A stretch of 49,824 bases of DNA. Source: an uncultured Clostridia bacterium (GTDB lineage Bacteria > Bacillota > Clostridia > TANB77 > CAG-508). Below, piece after piece: positions 19,265-28,460 of this stretch; the stretch's first letter is position 1; the number at the start of each line of letters is the position of its first letter. The stretch is from assembly GCA_948852945.1 (NCBI GenBank), contig CAQPBJ010000014.1, positions 1 through 49,824 of the forward strand, written 5' to 3'. Under the pieces are notes generated by a model. That model did no database searches. It was given only the letters and a program-made list of their open reading frames with translations, and was not told where the DNA came from. The position numbers and the translations under genes were made by a program.

Positions 19265-19937
19265 TTATTGATCTGATAATATATAACCTACTCTTCTTAG
19301 TGTTTTTATGTATTTGTCATATCCGTATTTTTTTAATTCTTTTCTCAAGGCACTTGCATAAACTTCTACTACGTTTGTTGATGTGTCTGAATCAAATCCC
19401 CATATTTTGTCAAAGATTTGTTCTTTGGTTATTATTGTGTTTTGAGAATTAATTAAATATTCTAATAAGTCAAATTGTTTTCCTTGTAAATTAATTTCTT
19501 TTCCTTTTATGGTTGCTGTTCTATTTTTTAAGTTTAATTTTAATTCTTTAAACTCAAGTGTGTTATCTATGAAAAAACCATTGTTTCTTCTTATTATCGC
19601 TTCTAATCTTGCTAGTAGTTCTTCTCTTTCAAATGGTTTTACTAAGTAATCATCTGCTCCTATTTGCAAGCCTTTTACTTTGTCATTTAGTGAATCTTTG
19701 GCTGTTAGAATTAATACTGGTGTTAATATTTGTTCTTTTCGTAACTTGCTTAATACTTCATATCCGATTCATTTCGGGCATCATTAGATCTAATATTATT
19801 ATGTCATAGATATTGCCTTTAGCAAAGATATATCCTTCATATCCGTCAAATGCCTGTTCTACGCTATACTTTTTTTCTATACATTGTTTTATTGTATCTG
19901 ATAGAATTTTGTCATCTTCGATTATTAGAGCTTTCAT
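19265..19937 (-). CDS. OmpR/PhoB-type response regulator, needs one +1 frameshift
   Basis: Translation starts at ATG 19937, with AAGGAG 7 bases upstream. The 0 frame gives 57 residues up to PEMN, then CGG, one more codon, and TGA. The +1 frame resumes at GGA (19765) and adds 166 residues, total 223, the usual length. The joined protein has the acidic pair D8/D9, phospho-acceptor D50 (ILDLMMPEMNG), T78 and K100 (VKPF), then a winged-helix DNA-binding domain (ILTKEQIFDKIWG, TLRRVGY). The glycine restored by the shift is the conserved one of the MPxMxG motif. It pairs with the kinase encoded 24 bases downstream. The string CGGATATGAAG occurs twice in this gene, once in phase as GAC GGA TAT GAA and once as the CGG break. 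Confidence 0.88.
19764..19766 (-). other. Putative +1 recoding site, AAT CGG A (response regulator)
   Basis: Codon 58 in the 0 frame is CGG followed by A; a 0-frame TGA follows two codons later. Resuming at GGA gives the invariant MPEMNG motif. Confidence 0.8.
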
Positions 19938-20004
19938 AATTTTTCTCCTTTTACAATATATTATTGCTATTATATAGGTTATATCTTAAACTAATATTAA
20001 AGAG

Positions 20005-20237
20005 AAAGCATATTAAAATAGAATTAGTAATTATACTAAAATCTTAATCAATGATAATTACTTTTGCAAATTGCGCTAGCGACCAAACGAAGGTGCTAAG
20101 CACCTGAGTGCGAAATTGAGCAATCTACAATATAAAAACGGAGTTTTTTATTCGGAGATTGCGAAGAGCAAAATTTGTGAAAGAATTTCATTGATTAAGA
20201 TTAATTGCAAATTCAAAATTCTATTTTAATATGCTTT
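20005..20237. repeat. Long palindromic intergenic element, copy 1
   Basis: The outer arms are a perfect 21-bp inverted repeat (20005-20025 with 20217-20237); inner arms of 14 bp are also perfect (20041-20054 with 20188-20201). The core holds TAGCGACCAAA, a small AGGTGC/GCACCT hairpin, and GAGCAATCT paired with AGATTGCGA. The copy at 46796-46948 shares the core pattern but not the arm sequence. It fills most of the gap between the response regulator promoter region and the next gene, and touches that gene's stop codon. It may be a MITE/REP-like element or a structured RNA. Confidence 0.7.
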
Positions 20238-21484
20238 TATTTTATTGGTGTTAATTCTGGATTAGCTATAAAATAGCTTTCTGTTGTTGTACCTTCGAAT
20301 TCTATTATTAGCTTGTCTACATCTTTAACATTAATTGAAAAAGACTGATCATTTACATTTTCAGTATAGTAAATAATTTTATTTCCATTGTAAAAAGTTA
20401 TTTTTGGTGTGTAAGTGTTTTCTATTTTACTTTCACCTTTGCTTTGCACACAAATGATTCCTTTAAGTTCTGCATATTTTTTATCTAGATTAAACTCAAT
20501 TGTATGAGGTGTTTTAGTAGTAGTTCCTTCAGAAGATGAAGGTTTTAATATATATTTAGTGTATTCAGTATTACTGGTTACTGAAGTTACTTTATCTTTT
20601 TCATCTGATATTACTAGATTTCCCTTTTTGTCTTTTTGTTCTAGTGATAGCAAGTTTATTGCTGTTGGTTCTATCTTATTAAATTCCTCGACTAATTTTT
20701 TAATATCGTCATCTTTTGGAAGTAGTTCTTGAATTTTATTTATGATTTGTTTGGCTTTTGAATAATCTGAATTCATTAGTGTACGTGTTTCAAGTAAAAA
20801 AGCACTTTTATATTTGGTTATTAGTTCTTCTTTAGCTTTTTTAATTTCTGAGATTTTTTCATCTTCATAGTTTATTATATATTCTAGTATATCAATATTT
20901 TCTTTTTTCTCAGATACAAGTTTTTCTATTTCTCTATTTAGTTTAGCTATTTTTATTTCAATTTTTTTATTTTGTACTATTTCAGATTTTTGTAAATCTT
21001 TATCGATATCGTTTAATACTTCTAATGCTTTGTCATACTCTTTGTCTTTTAGGTATTCATCTGCTTCAACTAGATAGCTGTTTAGGTAAAGTTGTTCTAC
21101 TTCTTTTAGTTTGTCTTTTACGTCTTGATAATTAGAATAATTTTCGTCTATAGATTTTAATATTTCAATTGCTTTTTTATAATCTTTTTCTTCTATTAGG
21201 CTAAGTGCAGAATTATATATTTGTGACATTTTTTTATTTGTTAATTCAGTTTCTTTTTTGCTTAGATATTGTTTTCCAAAATAGAATCCTACTAAAAGTA
21301 ATATTATTACTAATATTATGGTTAAGAAAAAGTTTCTTACTTTTCTTGGAAAAGAATTTTTACGTCTTTCTTTTTCTTTTTTTATGGCTTGCTTTTCTTC
21401 AAGTTTTTTTTGTTTTTCTTCTATTTTTAGTTCTTGTGCTTTTTGCTTTAATTCTTTTTTATTTTTTGCTGATTGTTCGTCCAT
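20237..21484 (-). CDS. Membrane-anchored coiled-coil/TPR-like protein with NPCBM-like C-terminus
   Basis: About 415 residues. The first 45 are highly charged coiled coil (KELKQKAQELKIEEKQKK); one membrane helix follows (about 52-72); then tandem helical units of TPR type (KDYKKAIEILKSIDENYSNY, KEYDKALEVLNDIDKDL); the last 100 residues are beta-rich and resemble an NPCBM-type carbohydrate-binding fold. The start at 21484 is preferred over 21493 because AAAGGA lies 8 bases before it, while the earlier ATG touches the ribosome site. It is probably an envelope protein; function unknown. Confidence 0.7.
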   Translation of the reverse strand: MDEQSAKNKKELKQKAQELKIEEKQKKLEEKQAIKKEKERRKNSFPRKVRNFFLTIILVIILLLVGFYFGKQYLSKKETELTNKKMSQIYNSALSLIEEKDYKKAIEILKSIDENYSNYQDVKDKLKEVEQLYLNSYLVEADEYLKDKEYDKALEVLNDIDKDLQKSEIVQNKKIEIKIAKLNREIEKLVSEKKENIDILEYIINYEDEKISEIKKAKEELITKYKSAFLLETRTLMNSDYSKAKQIINKIQELLPKDDDIKKLVEEFNKIEPTAINLLSLEQKDKKGNLVISDEKDKVTSVTSNTEYTKYILKPSSSEGTTTKTPHTIEFNLDKKYAELKGIICVQSKGESKIENTYTPKITFYNGNKIIYYTENVNDQSFSINVKDVDKLIIEFEGTTTESYFIANPELTPIK

Positions 21485-21619
21485 ATATTTCATCCTTTCT
21501 TTTTTGTATAGTTTTATATTTTTAGTTTTTCTAAAAGTTTAGTTTTTATTAATGTCTTTATTATATATCATATTTTTGTTTTTTTTCAACAAAATCTAGA
21601 ACAAATTGTAATAAAAAAT

Positions 21620-21639
21620 GCCATCCTTTGTAGGATGGC
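21620..21639 (-). terminator. Intrinsic terminator of znuB
   Basis: GCCATCC pairs with GGATGGC around TTTGTA and is followed on the minus strand by ATTTTTTATT. A second hairpin (AAGACTA/TAGTCTT) lies at 21661-21680. Confidence 0.8.
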
Positions 21640-21727
21640 TTGGGGAAGAAAAAAATTTTCAAGACTATTTATCTAGTCTTTATGTATATATATTATATTT
21701 TAAAAATTAAAATAACCTTAAAAAATT

Positions 21728-22540
21728 TTATATTTTTATTTTATTTACTATTTTTGTTATACCTAATAGTAATATGTATACAGTTACTATACTGGCTCCT
21801 GTAGGAAAATTCAAAAAGAAGCTTACGAATATGCCTAAAATAAAACATATTATTGATATTATTCCTGACATTATTATTAGTTCTTTAAAGCTTTTTGATA
21901 ATCCTTTTGCAATTACTGCTGGGAATATTATTAAACTTGATATTAATAGTGTTCCCATCATTCTCATGCCTAATACTATAATTAATGCTGTTAGGAAGGA
22001 AATTAGAAATTGGTAGAATGTTACGCTTATTCCTCGTGATTTTGCAAATTTTTCATCATAGGATATCATAAAAAGTCTATTATAGTAAATCATATATATT
22101 ATTAGTACACTTACTGAAAGTATAAGACTGATTATTACATCACCTTTAGTCATTGATAGAATACTTCCAAACATATAATTAGATACATCAATATTAAATC
22201 CAGTGGAAATTGATGTTATTATTATACCTAATGCTAAAGCTCCTGTAGATACGAGAGCTATTTGTATATCTCCACTTTCTCCTTTTTTTTGACTTATTAT
22301 CATTATAATTATAGATGCAACTAATACTATTGGAATTGATATGTATAGTGGCGGTAAATCAAGTGCTACTGCCAACGTTAATGAGGCAAAACCTACTTCG
22401 CCTAGTCCATGACCTATCATAGAATAATTTTTTAATATTAGGATTACTCCTATTAGTGCTGCACAAATAGATATTGCAATTCCGCATATTAGGGCTCTTT
22501 GAATGAAAGAATAACTTAATATATTAATTATTTGATTCAT
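21728..22540 (-). CDS. znuB: Metal (zinc/manganese) ABC transporter permease, ABC-3 family
   Basis: A 270-residue protein with eight or so membrane helices and ABC-3 family motifs (MIGHGLGEVGFASL, GFNIDVSNYMFGSILSM, RMMGTLLISSLIIFPA). It imports a divalent metal, most likely zinc, together with a binding protein and ATPase. The matching znuA and znuC genes are at 27511-28449 and 26811-27494, more than 4 kb away in a different transcription unit. It is divergent from asnB. Confidence 0.88.
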   Translation of the reverse strand: MNQIINILSYSFIQRALICGIAISICAALIGVILILKNYSMIGHGLGEVGFASLTLAVALDLPPLYISIPIVLVASIIIMIISQKKGESGDIQIALVSTGALALGIIITSISTGFNIDVSNYMFGSILSMTKGDVIISLILSVSVLIIYMIYYNRLFMISYDEKFAKSRGISVTFYQFLISFLTALIIVLGMRMMGTLLISSLIIFPAVIAKGLSKSFKELIIMSGIISIICFILGIFVSFFLNFPTGASIVTVYILLLGITKIVNKIKI

Positions 22541-22663
22541 TTTTATTCCTCTTTTATATTAAACTATCTTATATTTTATCAGATGAGTCTTTAAAAGTCT
22601 AGGAATATTTTATTTTTAAGTGAATAAGCTTTTTGTAGTATTATTTTAGGAGGTAATTTTTTT

Positions 22664-24508
22664 ATGTGTGGTTTTTGTGGTATCGTTAACTTTGATAAAG
22701 ATATTTCTCAAGATAGACATGTTATTAAAGAGATGTTTGATACACTGTCTTTGCGCGGTCCAGATGAAGATGGTCTGTTTTTAGACAGACATGTTAATTT
22801 TGGTCATAAAAGATTAATTGTCATTGATCCTGAAAATGGTAGTCAGCCTATGAGTTTTTCATATCAAGGAAATAAATATACTATTGTATATAATGGACAG
22901 ATTTATAATACTAAAGAATTAAAAAAGATTTTGATTGATAATGGTTTTGATTTTGAGGGACATTCTGATACAGAGGTTTTACTTAAATCTTATGTACACT
23001 TTGGATATGAGTTACCTAAATTTTTAAATGGTATTTTTTCTTTTGCTATTTGGGATTATAAGAGAAAAGAGTTATTTATGTGTCGTGATCACTTTGGTAT
23101 CAAACCATTCTTTTATACTTTTACAAATAATAATTTTATTTTTGCTTCTGAAATTAAAGCTATTTTAAAACATCCTGATGCCTCTTCTGCTGTTGATGAT
23201 TTAGGTATTTGCGAGCTTTTTGGTATTGGCCCTTCACATACTCCTGGACTTACTCCTTTTAAGGAAATTTTTGAATTGAAGCCTGGATATTTTGCTGTTT
23301 TTGATGAAAATGGTTTGAAGATGGAACAATATTTTTCTTTAGAAACAAAGCCTCACGAGGATTCGTTCGATGAGACTTGTGAAAAGATTAAGTTTTATTT
23401 AGAAGATTCTATTACAAGACAATTAGTTTCTGATGTTCCTTTAGGTATGATGCTTTCTGGTGGTTTAGATTCTAGTATTATTACTGCATATGCAAGTAAA
23501 CATTTTGAAAATTGTAAAGATATGTTTAAAACTTTTTCTGTAGATTATGTTGATAATGATATTAATTTTAAGAAGTCGGATTTTCAACCTAATTCTGATA
23601 AAGAATTTATAGATCTGATGATAGATAGATTTGGTTGTAATCATACTAATATTGTCTTAGATACTCCTGAACTTGCTAATGCATTAAAGCAAGCTATGAT
23701 CGCTCGTGATATGCCAGGAATGGCGGATGTTGATTCATCTTTATATTTATTTTGCAGAGAGATTAAAAAAGATGTGAGTGTTGTTTTATCTGGAGAATGT
23801 TCTGATGAAATATTTGCTGGTTATCCATGGTTTTTCAGAGAAGATGCTTTGTCTAGTAATACTTTTCCATGGTCTATTGCTATTACTGAAAGACAAAAAT
23901 TATTGAATCCTAATATGGCATCAAAAATTTGTCTAAAAGATTATATTGATTGTAGATATCAACAGGCTCTTAGTGAAATTGAATTTTTAGATTCTGATTC
24001 TATGGAAACAATTGAGAAAAGAAAGATATCTTATCTTACTTTAAATTGGTGGATGCAGACGCTTCTTGATAGGTCTGATAGGATGTCTATGGCCTCTGGT
24101 TTAGAAGTTAGAGTTCCTTTTTGTGACCATAGATTAGTTCAGTATATGTGGAATGTGCCTTGGGAAATGAAGGCTCTAAATGGTCGTGAAAAAGGTCTTT
24201 TAAGATATGCTATGAAAGATGTTTTACCTAGAGAAATAGTCGATAGGAAAAAGAGTCCATATCCTAAAACACATAATCCAAATTATTTAAAAGCTGTAAA
24301 AGATATTTTGTCTAATATATTAAATAATCCTAATGCTCCTATTAAAAGTGTTTTAAATGAGAAATACATTAAAGATATATTAGATTCAGATGGTAGTGCT
24401 TTTACTAGACCTTGGTTTGGTCAATTGATGACAGGACCTCAACTGATGGCTTATTTGTGTCAGGTTAATATGTGGCTTGAAGAATATCGTCCTAAATTTA
24501 TATTATAA
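22664..24508 (+). CDS. asnB: Asparagine synthase (glutamine-hydrolysing), class II
   Basis: The 614-residue product begins MCGFCGIVNF with the catalytic Cys2 of the N-terminal glutaminase domain and has the ATP-pyrophosphatase motif SGGLDSS (about 265-271) in the synthetase domain. It converts aspartate to asparagine with ATP and glutamine. AGGAGGT lies about 9 bases before the ATG. It is a single-gene unit between divergent znuB and a shared terminator at 24528-24555. Length is normal for the bacterial AsnB type. Confidence 0.95.
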   Translation: MCGFCGIVNFDKDISQDRHVIKEMFDTLSLRGPDEDGLFLDRHVNFGHKRLIVIDPENGSQPMSFSYQGNKYTIVYNGQIYNTKELKKILIDNGFDFEGHSDTEVLLKSYVHFGYELPKFLNGIFSFAIWDYKRKELFMCRDHFGIKPFFYTFTNNNFIFASEIKAILKHPDASSAVDDLGICELFGIGPSHTPGLTPFKEIFELKPGYFAVFDENGLKMEQYFSLETKPHEDSFDETCEKIKFYLEDSITRQLVSDVPLGMMLSGGLDSSIITAYASKHFENCKDMFKTFSVDYVDNDINFKKSDFQPNSDKEFIDLMIDRFGCNHTNIVLDTPELANALKQAMIARDMPGMADVDSSLYLFCREIKKDVSVVLSGECSDEIFAGYPWFFREDALSSNTFPWSIAITERQKLLNPNMASKICLKDYIDCRYQQALSEIEFLDSDSMETIEKRKISYLTLNWWMQTLLDRSDRMSMASGLEVRVPFCDHRLVQYMWNVPWEMKALNGREKGLLRYAMKDVLPREIVDRKKSPYPKTHNPNYLKAVKDILSNILNNPNAPIKSVLNEKYIKDILDSDGSAFTRPWFGQLMTGPQLMAYLCQVNMWLEEYRPKFIL

Positions 24509-24527
24509 AAATTTTATATAACATGAT

Positions 24528-24555
24528 AAAAGAGGTTACAAAAATAACCTCTTTT
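24528..24555. terminator. Bidirectional terminator between asnB and the anchored small protein gene
   Basis: AAAAGAGGTTA (24528-24538) and TAACCTCTTTT (24545-24555) form an 11-bp stem with a 6-base loop; A- and T-rich flanks make it work in both directions. Confidence 0.85.
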
Positions 24556-24565
24556 ATTGTATTTA

Positions 24566-25201
24566 TTAATAATCCCAGCTACTGTAATCATATCCTGAAT
24601 ATGAAGATATTTGGCTTGATACTCCATCATATAATGAAGTAGAAATAATTTTGTTTTTATATAAGTATGCTGTTCCATATCCTGTTGAACTTGTATTAAA
24701 TGCTTTTACTTTTTTCCAGATGTCATCATCTTCAGCATCATCTTTTTCGTCATCACTAGCTTTAGATGTAACTTTATATTTGAATACTACTTTTTTGATA
24801 TCTTTGTTGTCTTTAGCTGTTGTTGTATATATAATTTTCTTTAGAGAGTATTTTGTTTTTGTATCTTCTCTTGATTTAGCAGCTTCTTTTACTCCATCTT
24901 TTAGTTTGTCTTTATGACTGTCTTCTACATCATCTTTTCTATCATCGAAATTTTCGATACTGTCTTCTGTTTCGCTGATTCCTGCGCAAGCAGATTCTTC
25001 ATCAACTACTTTAAGAATTTTATCTTTTTTATAAGAGTTTAATGCAGACATATATTTTTTAATTGTTCTTTTTTCAGATCCTCCTATAAAGTTTAAAGCT
25101 AGTATAGCTACTACAACTACTGCAACAACTGCTATAACTACTTTTAAATGGCTCTTAACTGTTGAACCAATTTTTGAAAATACACCTTTAATTTTTTCCA
25201 T
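24566..25201 (-). CDS. Membrane-anchored protein of unknown function
   Basis: 211 residues with one N-terminal helix (about 21-41), then KRTIKKYMSALNSYKKDKILKVVD, which resembles NTF2-like or DUF4878-type lipoprotein repeats, a long Asp/Lys/Glu-rich stretch (about 80-160) and a Ser/Tyr-rich end. A function is not recognised. ATG follows AAAGGGGA-type sequence. It is probably its own unit, ending at the shared terminator. Confidence 0.65.
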   Translation of the reverse strand: MEKIKGVFSKIGSTVKSHLKVVIAVVAVVVVAILALNFIGGSEKRTIKKYMSALNSYKKDKILKVVDEESACAGISETEDSIENFDDRKDDVEDSHKDKLKDGVKEAAKSREDTKTKYSLKKIIYTTTAKDNKDIKKVVFKYKVTSKASDDEKDDAEDDDIWKKVKAFNTSSTGYGTAYLYKNKIISTSLYDGVSSQISSYSGYDYSSWDY

Positions 25202-25320
25202 GTGTTTTCCCCTTTCATATTTTTTATATTAAAAAAATTTAAATAACTAAATCAATGATAGTATATTATAAACTTTTTAAAATATCAATAAGTTATATAT
25301 AAAATTTTGAATAAATTGTT

Positions 25321-26796
25321 TTATACTCCAATTGGACAAAAATCATCTGTTACAGGCTTTTTATCGGTTTTAAAATCAAGTACTTCATTTTCTAATAAAG
25401 TATTATATATTTCTAGGTTATTGTTGCTTGTTATGTTTTTATTTTTAAAGCCTACCAATATTAGGTTTTGTAATTCATCTTCTTCAAATATGTTTTTTTG
25501 TACGCGAAAAAGTTTTACTTCATCAAAAACAGCTTTATAAGTGGCATATTCATATTTAATAAAATCTGAGTCTTTTCCTTTTAATGAAGACACAATGTTA
25601 GTTATAATTATGCCATTGTCATTTAGAGCCTTTTTACTATTTAGAACAGCTTCATATGTAGCTAAGTGAAATGGAGCGTTTATTCCTTTGAAGGCATCTA
25701 TTAGTATGCAATCGTAAGTGTTTTTAGCTTTGTTGAGATACGCCCTTCCGTCTTGATGATATATATTTAATCTTTCATTTTTTGTATCTAGATTAAAGTA
25801 TTCTTTGGCTATTTTTGTCATTTTGGAATCAATTTCGACTACATCTATATTTTTGTTTTCAAAATTTTTTAAAAAATATGTTGGATATACGTATGCTGCT
25901 CCACCTATCATTAAAACATTTTTTGTGTTAGGATTATAATAATTAAATAAATCATAATATTTCATATAGTCACTATATAAGCTTCCGTTGTCTGAAGCAA
26001 TGGATTCATATCCTTTGTCTGCTTCTAAAGTATAATATGATTTATTGTTTTCGTTTATTTTTCTTACCCATATTCTACTATATTCTGAGTCTGTGTCCAA
26101 TATGATGTCTGGATTTGCTTTACTAAAAAGAGATTTTCCATATAAGATTATCACTATAAATATTGCAATTATAATTATAGATTTTAATATGTATTTTATA
26201 TTTTTTTCTTCATGAATAATAAAAGATAATAAGGCTACTGTTATAGTAGAGATTAATATTATGTTTTTTACTCCTAAATTTGGTATTAGAATGAAACCGG
26301 CTGTAAATGTTCCGACTATGCTTCCTATTGTTGATATAGCTGACATTTTACCAGAGATTTTTCCTATATCATTTGTTTGATTTGTTTCTAATTCTTTTAG
26401 TTTTACTGCGAATGGTGATACAGTAGCTAAAAATAGACTTGCTGGTCCAAAAGTTATACTTGAACATATTATAGCTATTATAATAGGATTTATTTTTGCT
26501 TCTAATTCAGAAAATGGTTTGATGATAGCTATTTCTATTAATGGTATTAAACTAATGAATAGAGCTGCATTTATTAATAGTAAAGAAACTATGTTTTTAG
26601 AGGGTTTTTTGTCTGCTATTTTTCCTCCTATATAATATCCAGCACTCATAAATGCTAGCATCATTCCTATTATGCATGTCCATATCATTTGTGAATTTCC
26701 TAAGTATGGTGATAAAATTCTAGCTGCTACTAATTCTATTATCATTCCTAAAGCACCAGCTAAAAAATTAACACATTCTAGGGTATATTTTTTCAT
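25321..26796 (-). CDS. Fused MFS/spermidine-synthase-like membrane protein
   Basis: 491 residues: six or seven membrane helices (about 5-225; LGMIIELVAARILSPYLG is the typical start) followed by a Rossmann methyltransferase-like aminopropyltransferase domain (VLMIGGAAYVYP, VEIDSKM, DGRAYL, DCILIDAF). The family is often annotated as spermidine synthase, but polyamine synthesis has not been shown for membrane-fused members. The ATG lies 14 bases after znuC, so it is co-transcribed with the metal transporter genes. Confidence 0.8.
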   Translation of the reverse strand: MKKYTLECVNFLAGALGMIIELVAARILSPYLGNSQMIWTCIIGMMLAFMSAGYYIGGKIADKKPSKNIVSLLLINAALFISLIPLIEIAIIKPFSELEAKINPIIIAIICSSITFGPASLFLATVSPFAVKLKELETNQTNDIGKISGKMSAISTIGSIVGTFTAGFILIPNLGVKNIILISTITVALLSFIIHEEKNIKYILKSIIIIAIFIVIILYGKSLFSKANPDIILDTDSEYSRIWVRKINENNKSYYTLEADKGYESIASDNGSLYSDYMKYYDLFNYYNPNTKNVLMIGGAAYVYPTYFLKNFENKNIDVVEIDSKMTKIAKEYFNLDTKNERLNIYHQDGRAYLNKAKNTYDCILIDAFKGINAPFHLATYEAVLNSKKALNDNGIIITNIVSSLKGKDSDFIKYEYATYKAVFDEVKLFRVQKNIFEEDELQNLILVGFKNKNITSNNNLEIYNTLLENEVLDFKTDKKPVTDDFCPIGV

Positions 26797-26810
26797 TTGA
26801 TTTCTCCTTA

Positions 26811-27494
26811 TTATTGATGTCCATTTGTTTGCTCTTGATTTTTAAAGTCATTTATGTTTCCGTCAAATACTATTTCTTGTTCTAATGCTACTATTCTTAT
26901 ATTTGGGTTAGTTATGTTTTGCAGGTCATGTGTTGCCATAATAATTGTTATATTAGTAGTTTTATGAAGTTCGTCTAATATATTGTAAAAAGATTTTATT
27001 GTCATAGAGTCTAGACCACTACATGGTTCGTCTAATAGAAGAATTTTTGGATTACTGATTAGTGTTCTAGCTAACAGTACTCTTTGCCTTTGTCCACCTG
27101 ACAAAGCTCCTATTTTCTTGTTTATAATGTTTTCTATTTTTAGTTTTTTAGCTATATCTTCTAATTCTGAATAATTAGCCTTGGTGTAAAAAGGTTTGAT
27201 GTGGTGCTTTTGTAAACCTGTCATTATAATTTCTTTTGCTGTTGCTGGAAAGTTTTCATCTGTCATATTATTTTGTGCTAAATATGCTACGTCAGATTTA
27301 GCTATTTTAAATTCTATATTACCAGTTTCTTTTTTTATTAGTCCTGTAATAGCTTTTAATAAAGTACTTTTACCAGATCCATTTTTTCCGACTAGACAAA
27401 CATATTCTCCTGAAGTTATATTTAAATTAATATTTTTTATTGCTAAATGTTCATTGTATTTTACACTTAGATTTTTGATTTTTATAATTTCCAT
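26811..27494 (-). CDS. znuC: Metal (zinc) ABC transporter ATPase
   Basis: A 227-residue ATPase with Walker A GKNGSGKST, signature LSGGQRQRV, Walker B ILLLDEPCSGLD and switch His (ATHDLQN). It follows znuA after 16 bases and energises the permease encoded at 21728-22540. Normal length. Confidence 0.9.
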   Translation of the reverse strand: MEIIKIKNLSVKYNEHLAIKNINLNITSGEYVCLVGKNGSGKSTLLKAITGLIKKETGNIEFKIAKSDVAYLAQNNMTDENFPATAKEIIMTGLQKHHIKPFYTKANYSELEDIAKKLKIENIINKKIGALSGGQRQRVLLARTLISNPKILLLDEPCSGLDSMTIKSFYNILDELHKTTNITIIMATHDLQNITNPNIRIVALEQEIVFDGNINDFKNQEQTNGHQ

Positions 27495-27510
27495 TTTTTC
27501 ACTTCCTATA

Positions 27511-28449
27511 TTATTTAAGTGCTTTTTTTAGATTTTCTAAATTTTTGTACATTATACTTAAATAGTTTTCACCATTTTCTATATCTTTTTGACTTATTGA
27601 ATGTATACTATTAAATTCTAACTTTTCTGCTCCTGTTTCTTGAGATATTGTGTTTGCTATTTGTCCTGAAGATAATTCTTTGTAAAAAATTACAGGTATC
27701 TTATCTTCTTTTATTGTGTTTATTACTGTTGTTATTTTTTCTATACTAGGTTCTCCATTTTCACCACAAGAATCATATGCTGATATATAGTTTAGATTAT
27801 ATCGTTTTATGAAATATATATATGAAAATGGTCCTCCAAAGGCTATTTTTTTATTATTTGAGTTTGATACTAATTCATATATTTCGGAGTCTAATTGTTC
27901 TAATTTTTTAATATAAGCTTGAGCATTGTTTTTATAATATTCTGCATTTTTAGAATCTTTGTTGCAAAGTTCGTTTTGAATGTTTTTTACTAATTGTATA
28001 GTTTTTTGTGGGTCTAGCCAAATATGTGTGTCGTATTTTTCGTGTTCTTCGTGCTCTGAATGTTCAGATTCTTCGTGATTTTCTATTAGGCTTATGTTGG
28101 CAGATATATCTTTTATGTGTTCTTTGTTATCTATTCCAGAGATTACTGTTTTTGCCCATGGTTCTAGTTCTTCTCCGGTATATAAAAATAGGTTTGCTTC
28201 TTCAATATATATTATATCTTGTGGTGTTGGTTCAAAATCGTGTATTTCTACTCCTGGAGAAAGCAACATAGATACATTTGCTTTGTCACCTGCTACTTCT
28301 TTAGTTAAATCATATATTGGATATATACTTGTTATAATATTTAATTTACCATTATTTTTAAGTGTTGGGTTTGTTTTTGTGTTAAATATTGTGATTATTC
28401 CAAGTATTATAATTATTAAAATTATTAGTGATATTAAAAGTTTTTTCAA
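27511..28449 (-). CDS. znuA: Zinc-binding substrate-binding protein
   Basis: 312 residues: a signal or anchor helix (about 3-22, no lipobox Cys), the SBP family start ITSIYPIYDLTKEVAG, the metal ligand region GVEIHDFEPTPQD, a His/Glu-rich loop (ESEHSEHEEHEKYDTHIWLDP, about 122-143) typical of zinc carriers, and conserved YISAYD and GAEKLEFNSIHS. The start is TTG, with GGAG 5 bases upstream. It lies 11 bases after the WG-type gene. The His-rich loop favours zinc over manganese. Confidence 0.9.
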   Translation of the reverse strand: MKKLLISLIILIIIILGIITIFNTKTNPTLKNNGKLNIITSIYPIYDLTKEVAGDKANVSMLLSPGVEIHDFEPTPQDIIYIEEANLFLYTGEELEPWAKTVISGIDNKEHIKDISANISLIENHEESEHSEHEEHEKYDTHIWLDPQKTIQLVKNIQNELCNKDSKNAEYYKNNAQAYIKKLEQLDSEIYELVSNSNNKKIAFGGPFSYIYFIKRYNLNYISAYDSCGENGEPSIEKITTVINTIKEDKIPVIFYKELSSGQIANTISQETGAEKLEFNSIHSISQKDIENGENYLSIMYKNLENLKKALK

Positions 28450-28460
28450 AGTTACTCCTT

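Noticed and set aside
19764..19766. A prfB-like programmed frameshift at TGA in the response regulator
   Set aside because: The TGA is two codons after the break, there is no CTT TGA C motif and no upstream Shine-Dalgarno stimulator; the other four sites have no adjacent stop.
20041..20200. A small protein gene or tRNA in the palindromic intergenic element
   Set aside because: No ribosome site with an open frame and no cloverleaf with a CCA or T-loop pattern could be drawn; the symmetry is explained by a long hairpin.
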